NCBI GenBank assembly: GCA_038248505.1
Contig: JBBRXJ010000016.1
Location: forward strand, 1-43,886
Origin: JBBRXJ01 sp038248505
GTDB taxonomy: Bacteria > Bacteroidota > Bacteroidia > Bacteroidales > JBBRXJ01
Direction: 5' to 3'
Length of the DNA stretch: 43,886 nucleotides
The notes beneath the pieces were generated by a model that saw nothing but the letters and a program-made list of their open reading frames with translations, was not told the DNA's origin and did not search any database. The position numbers and the translations under genes were made by a program. Below, piece by piece: positions 18,608 to 26,254 of this stretch. Each line of letters starts with the position of its first letter. Position 1 is the first letter of the stretch.

Positions 18608-21478
18608 ATGAAAAAGTATCTACTATTACTAATCTGCATCGTTCTTTTTCAGAACAATGTATTTTCTGCAACATATAATGTTATTTACTATTCTAGTCCA
18701 GGCGGAAATCCAGGTGGGTTGAATACCGAAACCGATGATTATTTAGTAGGTTGGACGGGAGTATCAACCGCTAGTCAAGCAACAAATGGATTAACAAATG
18801 AAATTACGTTGCCGTTCTCATTTTACATAATAAGTCAAGTTAGTAATAAAATTCAAATTTCATACAACGGACTTGTATATTTTAAGAACGAAGGAGGAGT
18901 AACAGGATCAGCCTTAGGTGCAGATAATATTGCATTACCTACACCAGCGAGTAGTGGTCATCCTTGGGGTATTTTCATAGCCTGTTTTTGGGATAAGTTT
19001 GCAAGTGGTGGTTTGGGAAGCAACGATCGCATTTACACAAAAACATTCGGTACTGGAAACAATAGACAATTCTGGATAAAATGGTATGATTACAAGCTAA
19101 ACACCTCAACCAATAATTATTTTGCATGTGTTTTGGATGAAGCCACAAAAAAAGTTTATATGGTTGATTATGGAATGAGTACTTATGCAACCACTACTAC
19201 TGTTGGTATTCAGGCTTTTTTTGGAGGCATACAATCATCAAGTTCACCCAATATTAGTTTAACAATTGGCGCAAATAATGCAGTTAGTAACAACAGATAT
19301 TATGCGTTTACTCCAATAGTTACTGATGTATTGCCTATCGTAACAACTGTTGTAGACTGTGGACCGTCCTCATTGAGGGTAGAATACCAAGATTTACTCT
19401 ATGATCACATCGAATATTATTGGCAAGGAACAGATAGCACTGAACGACTTTTTGATGATCCCAATGTTGGCTACGATCCATATTATACCTATGCTGATGG
19501 ATTCTACTATTTACGAGCCTATGATAATGTTTTAAAACAATGGTCAAATTCTGCTACCAAATCAGAAAATCTAATATATAATCCAATTCCACCAGCTCCT
19601 TCATTTAGTATCTCACCAAATTTATGCGGCAATAAAACGCTTACCTTATTAAATAAATATGGTGCCGATAGTGTTTATTGGCAACCAAGCTCAAGTTCAA
19701 AATTAAAAATTTATGATGCTAATTATACGACTTCTGCTCCAACTAGTGGTACTTATTATATTAGATCCTTCAAATATGGATATCCACTTGATGCTATGGT
19801 AGGCTTTGAATGTTGGTCCCCCATGGGAAGCGCAACAGTAACAGTTAACCCAATCCCATCCACTCCACCAGCTCCAAATATTACGAGTGCTAATTCATGT
19901 GGTGCAAAAACCATTGAGGTTGCAAGCCCACCAGCAAACACTCTGTATTATTGGCAAACAAATAATACAGGAACAAGTATTACTAATTCATCTCTTAGCC
20001 AACTCGCTGAAAGCACAGGTACCTATTATTCAAGAGCACGAACAAACCTAGGTTGCTGGTCAGCCAATAGTAGTAGTATTAGTTTAAGCATACTTACAAT
20101 GCCAGCCAAGCCAACAGCATTAATTAGCCAAAACAATTGTGGAAATAAAACGATTACGATGGATAGTCCACCTGCAAACACAGCATTTTATTGGCAGACC
20201 AGCAATACTGGAACGAGTACATCAACCGTAACAAATCCACGAACAGTATCCGCAACGGGGTTTTATTATTTAAGAACAAGACATACAAATGCCTGTTGGT
20301 CCGATGCAGTAGAGTTTGATGTAGCCATCTATAACTACCCAAGTGCTCCGCCATTACCAAGCATTAGCGCTAATGTATGCGGAGACAAGACCATAACAAA
20401 AGCTAATCCATCCTCAAGTAATGAAGAATACTATTGGCAAATAGATAGCGCAGGCGAAAGCATTTCGAACTATAATACTAGTGTTCTTGCTACAAAATCG
20501 GGTACGTTATTTTTACGCTCTCAAACCAAAGTTGGCGGTTGTTGGAGCAACACTACTAAATTAAATGTTTCGGTTAAAAATCCATATACCAACGATCCTA
20601 TTTGCATTGTAACTGCGGATATGAAAACAGGGCAAAATCTGATTGTTTGGTCTCGATCCCAAAACAAAAATACCAAAGCATATAATATTTATAAACAAGG
20701 AAATATAGCAAATCAGTATGTTTTAATTGGACAAAAAGTATTTGCTGATACCTCTGTGTTTGCTGATGTTGCAACATCTAGCCAACATGCGGAATATTAT
20801 AAGGTAACCACAGTTGATAGTTGTGATCAAGAACAAAACATTAACTCAGCCACATCACATAAAACACTCTTTTTGCAACAAAGCAGCATTACAGCACAAG
20901 GTGTAAATTTAATTTGGTTTGATTATTTGGTAGGGACGCAGCCTTATGCTTTTAACAGTTATATTTTATACAGAGGAACAGATTCACTCACACTGTCAGC
21001 ATTTGATACTATTGCAGGGAATTTAAATCAATATACCGACACCTCGGCAATGGCTAAAAACACTTTATTCTTCTATAGAATTGTTTGCCTATTTAGCAGT
21101 CCTTGTTCTCCACTAAGTTTATTAAAAACCAATTCGGGGCCATTTAGTCAATCAATATCTAATCTTGAAGACAATCGTTTAAAAGGCAGTTCTATTTCCG
21201 AACTAAAAGGGCTTAACGAACTAAATATTTTCCCAAATCCATTTAGCACAACACTCAACATTCAATACGATTTAATTGAAGAGTCTGAAGTAATCATTAC
21301 CATTAGCGATATTACAGGAAGTCTTATAAGAGAAATAATACATGAAAAACAAGCACCATCATTATACACAATACCCTTAGATGCGAGCTCATTTTCAGGG
21401 AAAGATGGAGTTTACCTAATTAACGTTATTGTAAATGGGCAGGGAACAACTAAAAAGTTAATACGCATTCATAATTAA
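18608..21478 (+). CDS. Repeat-containing T9SS type A surface protein
   Basis: The 956-residue protein has a signal peptide (MKKYLLLLICIVLFQNNVFS). An N-terminal domain of about 220 residues follows, with GWTGVSTASQATNG, ISYNGLVYFKNEGG and GIQAFFGGIQ, of the kind seen in secreted Bacteroidota beta-sandwich proteins. Residues of about 250 to 655 hold five related repeats with the skeleton C-G-x-K-T, YYWQ, G-x-Y-Y-x-R and CWS; the first repeat is degenerate and lacks the second Cys. After a fibronectin-like region the end is a clear sorting domain: NIFPNPFSTTLNIQY, VIITISDITGSLIREI, DGVYLINVIVNGQ, KKLIRIHN. It should be secreted by T9SS and displayed as an adhesin or matrix protein; ligand unknown. 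A strong terminator follows. It is divergent from the B12 operon. Confidence 0.82.
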   Translation: MKKYLLLLICIVLFQNNVFSATYNVIYYSSPGGNPGGLNTETDDYLVGWTGVSTASQATNGLTNEITLPFSFYIISQVSNKIQISYNGLVYFKNEGGVTGSALGADNIALPTPASSGHPWGIFIACFWDKFASGGLGSNDRIYTKTFGTGNNRQFWIKWYDYKLNTSTNNYFACVLDEATKKVYMVDYGMSTYATTTTVGIQAFFGGIQSSSSPNISLTIGANNAVSNNRYYAFTPIVTDVLPIVTTVVDCGPSSLRVEYQDLLYDHIEYYWQGTDSTERLFDDPNVGYDPYYTYADGFYYLRAYDNVLKQWSNSATKSENLIYNPIPPAPSFSISPNLCGNKTLTLLNKYGADSVYWQPSSSSKLKIYDANYTTSAPTSGTYYIRSFKYGYPLDAMVGFECWSPMGSATVTVNPIPSTPPAPNITSANSCGAKTIEVASPPANTLYYWQTNNTGTSITNSSLSQLAESTGTYYSRARTNLGCWSANSSSISLSILTMPAKPTALISQNNCGNKTITMDSPPANTAFYWQTSNTGTSTSTVTNPRTVSATGFYYLRTRHTNACWSDAVEFDVAIYNYPSAPPLPSISANVCGDKTITKANPSSSNEEYYWQIDSAGESISNYNTSVLATKSGTLFLRSQTKVGGCWSNTTKLNVSVKNPYTNDPICIVTADMKTGQNLIVWSRSQNKNTKAYNIYKQGNIANQYVLIGQKVFADTSVFADVATSSQHAEYYKVTTVDSCDQEQNINSATSHKTLFLQQSSITAQGVNLIWFDYLVGTQPYAFNSYILYRGTDSLTLSAFDTIAGNLNQYTDTSAMAKNTLFFYRIVCLFSSPCSPLSLLKTNSGPFSQSISNLEDNRLKGSSISELKGLNELNIFPNPFSTTLNIQYDLIEESEVIITISDITGSLIREIIHEKQAPSLYTIPLDASSFSGKDGVYLINVIVNGQGTTKKLIRIHN

Positions 21479-21508
21479 TAGCATCAAATTCATTTTCGCT
21501 TTTTCAGA

Positions 21509-21539
21509 CCATGAGTACTGTCGTACTCATGGTTTTTTT
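21509..21539 (+). terminator. Rho-independent terminator
   Basis: A perfect 10-bp stem CCATGAGTAC/GTACTCATGG with a 4-base loop is followed directly by a run of seven T. It ends the T9SS protein gene and precedes the ligA promoter. Confidence 0.9.
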
Positions 21540-21563
21540 ATGAATAAAAGTAAAGTCTTTTCA

Positions 21564-21571
21564 TATATTTG
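21564..21571 (+). promoter_or_regulatory. -7 promoter box of ligA
   Basis: TATATTTG matches TAnnTTTG, 14 bases before the ligA ATG and just after a terminator. The implied leader is under ten bases. No clear -33 element is visible. Confidence 0.5.
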
Positions 21572-21585
21572 CATAAAATAAAGGC

Positions 21586-23589
21586 ATGGATACACAGCAA
21601 ACATATAAGCGAATAATATATTTACGAGAGGAACTAAATAAGCACAACCATCAGTACTATGTTTTAGCAAAGCCTCTTATTAGTGATTTTGATTATGATT
21701 TGCTCATGATGGAACTCACTTCGCTAGAGAAAAAATATCCGGAGTTTACCGATACGAGTTCACCTAGTAGCCGTGTAGGGAGCGATTTGAATAAGGAATT
21801 TGAGCAAGCTTCACACCGATGGCCCATGCTATCATTATCAAATAGCTATTCAAAAGATGAGATTGCTGAGTTTTACCAACGCGTTAAAAAAAGTGTACCT
21901 GAAACAGTACCTTTTGTTTGCGAGTATAAATTTGATGGGGTCTCCATCAGTCTAACATATAAAAAAGGCAAGCTAGTTGAGGCTTTAACAAGAGGCGATG
22001 GTATTGTTGGCGATGTTGTAACCGATAATATAAAAACCATAAAAAGCATTCCATTAGAATTACAAGGGAATGAGATTCCAGATGAGATTACTGCTCGTGG
22101 AGAAATATACATGCCACGAAGTGGCTTTTACAAATACAATGAGCAACGTCTATTGAATGGAGAAGATACCCTTGCTAATCCACGAAACGGAGCAGCAGGC
22201 TCTATTAAATTACAAAACAGTTCAGCTGTTGCTAAGCGCCCTCTTGATTGTTACATATATTTTATATTGGGCGACCAATTGCCCTTTAATAATCACCTCG
22301 ACAATCTAAAGAAGGCAAAGGAATGGGGATTTAGAACATCAGATACTATAAAATATTGCGATAAAATTGAAGATGTATTTGCATTTATAGATGAAACGGC
22401 AAATAAAAAGAATACATTAGATTATGATATTGATGGAGTTGTAATAAAAGCAGATTCCTACGATCATCGTGAACGACTTGGGTTTACTGCTAAAACACCT
22501 CGTTGGGCCATTGCCTATAAATTTCCGGCAGAGCAAGTGTGCACGAAATTGCTCTCGGTTGTTTTTCAAGTAGGTCGTACAGGGGCTGTAACTCCGGTAG
22601 CCAATTTAGAACCCGTTCAATTAGCTGGCACCAGTGTAAAGCGAGCAACATTACACAATGCTGATCAAATTAAATCGCTCGATTTGCATGAAGGCGATAT
22701 GGTATATGTTGAAAAAGGAGGTGAAATAATTCCAAAAATAATTCGCGTAGAAGCAAGCAGTAGACATGCCATTAGTAAGCCCGTAGCATTTATTGAAAAC
22801 TGTCCGGATTGCCACACCGCCCTTATACGCAACGAAGGTGAGGCTGCCTATTATTGTCCTAATGAAGATGGTTGTCCAACCCAAATAAAGGGAAAAATGG
22901 AACACTTCATAAGCCGAAAAGCTATGAATATTAATGCTGCCGAAGCAACCATTGATTTGCTATACACCAATGGATTCCTAAAGAATATTGCAGATTTATA
23001 TTCCTTAGAAAAGTCTAAAATTGAGCATCTAGAACGTTTTGGAAGCAAGTCAGCCCAAAATTTAATTGAGAGTATTGAAGCCTCAAAAGAAAATCCGTTT
23101 CACCGGGTATTGTTTGCACTAGGCATACGTTACGTTGGAGAGACCGTTGCTAAAAAGCTGGCACAACATTTTGGCTCCATTGATAATATAATGAAAGCCA
23201 CCACCGATGAGCTTATTGCAGCCGATGAGATTGGTGAACGCATTGCTGAGAGTGTACAAGACTTTTTTAAATCAGAAAAAAACGTGCTATTAATACAAAA
23301 GCTAAAGGATGTCGGATTAAAAATGATTGCTGAAGCAAAAGATTCATCACAATCCTCAAATAAATTAGAAGGCAAAAGTTATGTCATCTCGGGTACTTTC
23401 ACAAGATATTCGCGCGAACGATTAAAAGAGCTAATTGACGAGCATGGAGGAAAAAATACATCTTCCATATCCTCAAAAACCGACTTTTTATTAGCTGGAG
23501 ATGATATGGGACCAAAGAAACTCGAAAAAGCTAAGCAATTAGGCATTAAAATCATATCAGAGATGGATTTTATTAAAGCAATAGAATAG
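21586..23589 (+). CDS. ligA: NAD-dependent DNA ligase LigA
   Basis: LigA seals nicks in replication and repair using NAD+. The 667-residue protein is of standard length and order. The NAD-binding Ia domain has HNHQYYVLAKPLISDFDYD. The adenylation domain has the active lysine Lys115 in CEYKFDGVS, then TRGDGIVGDVVT and GEIYMP. The OB fold includes VGRTGAVTPVANLEPV. A four-Cys zinc finger (CPDC...CPNEDGC) follows, then the helix-hairpin-helix domain and a C-terminal BRCT domain starting GKSYVISGTFTRYSRERLKE. All key residues are present. It marks the last housekeeping gene before a 2.6-kb decayed region. Confidence 0.97.
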   Translation: MDTQQTYKRIIYLREELNKHNHQYYVLAKPLISDFDYDLLMMELTSLEKKYPEFTDTSSPSSRVGSDLNKEFEQASHRWPMLSLSNSYSKDEIAEFYQRVKKSVPETVPFVCEYKFDGVSISLTYKKGKLVEALTRGDGIVGDVVTDNIKTIKSIPLELQGNEIPDEITARGEIYMPRSGFYKYNEQRLLNGEDTLANPRNGAAGSIKLQNSSAVAKRPLDCYIYFILGDQLPFNNHLDNLKKAKEWGFRTSDTIKYCDKIEDVFAFIDETANKKNTLDYDIDGVVIKADSYDHRERLGFTAKTPRWAIAYKFPAEQVCTKLLSVVFQVGRTGAVTPVANLEPVQLAGTSVKRATLHNADQIKSLDLHEGDMVYVEKGGEIIPKIIRVEASSRHAISKPVAFIENCPDCHTALIRNEGEAAYYCPNEDGCPTQIKGKMEHFISRKAMNINAAEATIDLLYTNGFLKNIADLYSLEKSKIEHLERFGSKSAQNLIESIEASKENPFHRVLFALGIRYVGETVAKKLAQHFGSIDNIMKATTDELIAADEIGERIAESVQDFFKSEKNVLLIQKLKDVGLKMIAEAKDSSQSSNKLEGKSYVISGTFTRYSRERLKELIDEHGGKNTSSISSKTDFLLAGDDMGPKKLEKAKQLGIKIISEMDFIKAIE

Positions 23590-23808
23590 CGTATTGATCC
23601 GATTTTCATTTTCTACAGTAATCTTTTGGCGGGTCGAGTAGGCTTTTCTCCGTCTCATACTCCGTAGCTTTTGAGAGGTTGAAACAATTCTCTACTCCTC
23701 GTCGGCAGTTTACTTGCGTTCAAGTGGAGTTATTTTGTTGTATATAATTTTGTTTTTAATCTCGAAGATATTTGATGTTTATAAAAAAAACGAGACAGAT
23801 GAATTGTT

Positions 23809-23877
23809 CGACCTAGAGGGGTCGTATCAAACCCACAACGCTTCTCTTTTTTATAAATATGTGAATCCTTCGGATTC
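23809..23877. repeat. Pair of REP-like palindromes
   Basis: Two short palindromes lie just past the 3' end of the transposase relic. One is GAATCC-TTC-GGATTC at 23863-23877. The other is CGACC (23809-23813) with GGTCG (23820-23824). Paired palindromes after an IS200-like/RAYT gene are the arrangement expected of a REP element mobilised by that transposase. The 23590-23808 stretch before them has no recognisable gene; it may include the other end of the element. Confidence 0.45.
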
Positions 23878-23878
23878 T

Positions 23879-24343
23879 TTAATCTTCTATCCATTTGAAT
23901 AAATATTCGTCTTTGAATTCTATCTCGAACTTCTTCAAAAAATTCAAATACTCCTCTCGAAATATTTGCTTTCTATGATATTCTTTTTGATTCATAATGT
24001 ATTTAATTACTAAATCAATCTGAGAATGACTATATGAAAATGCCCCATACCCTTCCCGCCAATTAAATTAAAATTTAGAAAACTTCTTTTCGTTAATAAA
24101 TTCATTTGACGATTTTTTCACTTCTCGTAATAAATCAGACAAGCAACATGATGGTTTCATTTCTATGAAAAAATGAATGTGGTTAAGCATTCCGTTAATG
24201 GCTAACATTTTTTGTTCTTTATTCCTGACGATGCCTGAAATGTATTTATATAATTCTTCTTCCTATGAAGAATGAATTATACACTCCCTGTTTTGCACTG
24301 CAAAAACAAGCTTAATATATATTTGAGAAAATATTCCTGCCAT
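23879..24343 (-). pseudogene. IS200-like / REP-associated (Y1, HUH) transposase, two nonsense codons
   Basis: Translating the minus strand from the ATG at 24343 gives 154 codons in one frame, with no shift. The reading carries all hallmarks of an IS200/RAYT-type transposase: MAGIFSQIYIKLVFAVQNRE at the start, the metal-binding HxH in LNHIHFFIEM (His55, His57), GYGAFSYSHSQ, and the nucleophile Tyr115 in IKYIMNQ, then HRKQIFREEYL. It is broken only by a TAG at codon 27 (24265-24263), where relatives have Trp, and a TAA at codon 92 (24070-24068). Everything else looks intact, so inactivation seems recent. Its ATG abuts the stop codon of the BRO-like relic upstream. Confidence 0.85.
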
Positions 24344-25270
24344 TTATTTTTCGGTTTTCGGTTTTTTATTGTCACCCTCATTCAATTGCAATGCGGTTTT
24401 AGCATTTAGAGAGGTAACAACATTTTTACCTGTTTTAGTTTTCAGTTCTTTGCGTGCTACCTTTGCTACATTACCGCCCTGTTTGGCTACTTTCTTGCTT
24501 TCCTCATAATCTTTCGGATTGGTTGCGGCTGATATGTCTTTAGTGGATGCTTTTGCCAGCATATTTAAAATCAATTCGGTGTTGGTCATGTTGTCCCTAA
24601 TGTTTTCCTTTTTCAAGCCTTTCAGAATTTTATATTCTTTGGTAGTTTTATCTGCCCATGCTTTAGTGATAATGTAGGTAAGTGTTGCAAACTGAAAACC
24701 ATCTTTCAGCCCTCTCTTTTTCCATTTATCCGTTAATTCTTATCGTATCTCAATACTTTTAAGGCGTTGGTTAATCCAGTTTTCCGAATAGCCCCATTGC
24801 ATGTATTGTTCGAAAGCTCTATCAATGGTAAGTTCCGGGGCTTGCATTTCGTCTAATCTTTCGCTTGCAATTTGTGCCAACCACAATTTAAAAGTCTCTG
24901 CCTTAGGGGATGGAATGAATTAAGCGAAAAACATCTTGTGTTTCAAGACAGTCTGTCGCATACTTTTTGCCATCAGATGCTTCAAATTTCAGTTATACGA
25001 TTTTTTCGTACAACTCACTTCCTTCAATAATAAGCTTCTTTTTAAGGTCAGACCAATATCTTTTAGGAATACTACTTTCGGTTAATGTACTAATAATATC
25101 AATTACTGATAAGTACCATTTTTTATTTTCTATATCCCTCTGTGCCGGTCAAAATTTCAATTACATCTATAATCGATAAATACCACTTTCCCTGTTCTGC
25201 GTCACAGGCAGTTCTCACTTTTTTCTCCTCAAATATTTTTATTTCATTTTGCTTTTCTATTGCATTTCAT
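24344..25270 (-). pseudogene. BRO/DinD-like gene, broken by frameshifts and stops
   Basis: The reconstructed minus-strand protein follows the BRO-N/DinD-like family often found beside type I restriction genes in Bacteroidota. It has EIKIFEEKKVRTACDAEQ, WYLSIIDVIEILT, RYWSDLKKKLIIEGSELYEK, DGKKYATDCLETQDVFRLI, SPKAETFKLWLAQIASERLD, WINQRLKSIEIR, and the C-terminal RDNMTNTELILNMLAKAST to KQGGNVAKVARKEL. It is interrupted near the N-terminus, at a TAA after EKIV, by a frameshift at IHSIPSPK and by a TAA after SIEIR. The WYLS..IDxI segment occurs twice, 67 bases apart, which itself shifts the frame. Only the last 90 codons are still open. Not functional; no other phage gene is nearby. Confidence 0.8.
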
Positions 25271-25289
25271 TTTTTCGATTCCTTTTTTC

Positions 25290-25314
25290 AAACCGTGACA
25301 ATCCGTCACGGTTT
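25290..25314. other. Perfect 10-bp hairpin after the hsdR relic
   Basis: AAACCGTGAC and GTCACGGTTT form a perfect stem around the loop AATCC. It lies 4 bases beyond the stop of the hsdR relic on the minus strand. No U-run follows, so it is more likely an RNA-stability or attenuation hairpin, or an intergenic palindrome of the old operon. Confidence 0.55.
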
Positions 25315-25318
25315 CATT

Positions 25319-25591
25319 TTATGCGGATAATGTTTTTTGAGTTAAAATTAAAATTTCGTTAATTTCTTGTTGTTTAAATATGCCTCTAATCCATTCAGAA
25401 TTAAGCAAGGTAGAAGGAGATTCAATCAGGTTGCATTTGCTTACATAGCCTTTTTCGAATACAAAGTTTTTGAGTAAGTCAAGGAATTGGATTTGTCGGC
25501 TGTTGATGTAACTGGGTTTGTCAATAAAATCATCAAATGCTTTGGTCATTTTTTCCAAGGTATAAGTTATGAATGATAAAGTATACGTTTT
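25319..25591 (-). pseudogene. C-terminal fragment of type I restriction subunit HsdR
   Basis: The minus-strand frame, open from about 25591, reads LEKMTKAFDDFIDKP, SRQIQFLDLLKNFVFEKG, LIESPSTLLNSEWIRGIFK and EINEILILTQ before the stop. This matches the C-terminal helical domain of EcoEI-type HsdR subunits, the translocase/nuclease of type I restriction systems. The helicase and nuclease domains (about 800 residues or more) are missing: the frame closes at a TGA just upstream, and the DNA beyond belongs to another relic. It is thus a deletion remnant. Confidence 0.7.
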
Positions 25592-25606
25592 TCATTGATG
25601 TTATAA

Positions 25607-25795
25607 TTACACTTCGTAAAAAAAATATAATTCTATAGCTTCTGCTTTTTTGCTTTCAAATTCATTCTCATTTAAATAATCTGTTTCTTTCAATAATTAG
25701 AGCCAATAAATAGTTTCATCGCATTCTTTTTGTGCAATGCCTAATTTATGATGATTAATAACCTTTTCTTTCCCTATCCAGTGTAATGTTGGCAT
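25607..25795 (-). pseudogene. Methylase N-terminus fused to four-helix-bundle relic
   Basis: The 62-codon minus-strand reading begins MPTLHWIGKEKVINHH, which resembles the start of type III/site-specific DNA methyltransferases (Mod). It then switches abruptly to LGIAQKECDETIYWL-LLKETDYLNENEFES, which resembles the four-helix-bundle (23S rRNA intervening sequence-type) proteins often carried near defence genes. A TAA at codon 33 (25699-25697) interrupts it where Glu is expected. The simplest reading is a deletion that joined the two genes, followed by a nonsense mutation. A promoter box lies upstream in the right orientation. Confidence 0.6.
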
Positions 25796-26254
25796 ATATT
25801 ATCATAAGTCTTTTAAATAAAAAACCCAAAGATACAATTATCCGTGGGTGAGTTGGCAATAAAACAGTTCAATTCGACAAATTCACTACACCGCTTTTGC
25901 AAACTTCGGTCGCGCTTTGGCTTGTGCGGTTTGCAATTGAAAATCATGAGCATCATTAAAAATAAATTTCAGATACGAATAAGTGTGCTGTTTTGTCTGT
26001 TGGCTTTTCATTATATCGTTTTTCTTTACACCTGCCCATAAAATCTAAATAACAAGAATGTAAATAAATGATTTTTATGGCGAACGCTTTTTGTTGATAC
26101 AAATATTGTAATAATATATTTATACGCCAATTACAAAAAATCAATATAAAACCATTAATCAGATTTAAAAGCTATAATTAGGCATTTTAATTTTTTATAC
26201 TTTGTTCGCTCTATTTGAATAGCATCTTTGTTTTTATTCGTTAAATTTACATGA
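25796..26254. other. Upstream region of the island and of the adhesin gene
   Basis: No gene is recognised here. It contains a promoter-like box facing left (25827-25834). It also has a GC-richer block with an inverted repeat TTGCAAAC (25897-25904) / GTTTGCAA (25929-25936) around a 24-base spacer, and the AT-rich leader of the rightward adhesin gene. A rightward 65-codon frame through it has no family resemblance. Confidence 0.4.
25827..25834 (-). promoter_or_regulatory. Relic promoter of the restriction-modification operon
   Basis: On the minus strand TATCTTTG matches TAnnTTTG, with a TTG 22 bases further upstream. It lies 32 bases before the ATG of the methylase-like relic, the first gene of the leftward decayed cluster, so it probably drove the original operon. 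Confidence 0.45.

Noticed and set aside
23714..23902. Rightward 62-codon frame beside the palindromes
   Set aside because: It reads through the REP-like palindromes and the 3' end of the transposase relic on the opposite strand, so it is a chance frame.
24063..24343. Stop-codon recoding or readthrough in the transposase
   Set aside because: Two different stops (TAG and TAA) in a decayed region are better explained by mutation; all neighbouring genes use both as normal stops.
24344..25270. Prophage signalled by the BRO-like gene
   Set aside because: BRO/DinD-like genes also accompany restriction loci, and no integrase, capsid, terminase or tail gene is present.
25844..26041. Rightward 65-codon frame with a hydrophobic C-terminus
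   Set aside because: No family resemblance; it covers the GC-rich inverted repeat and probable non-coding DNA.
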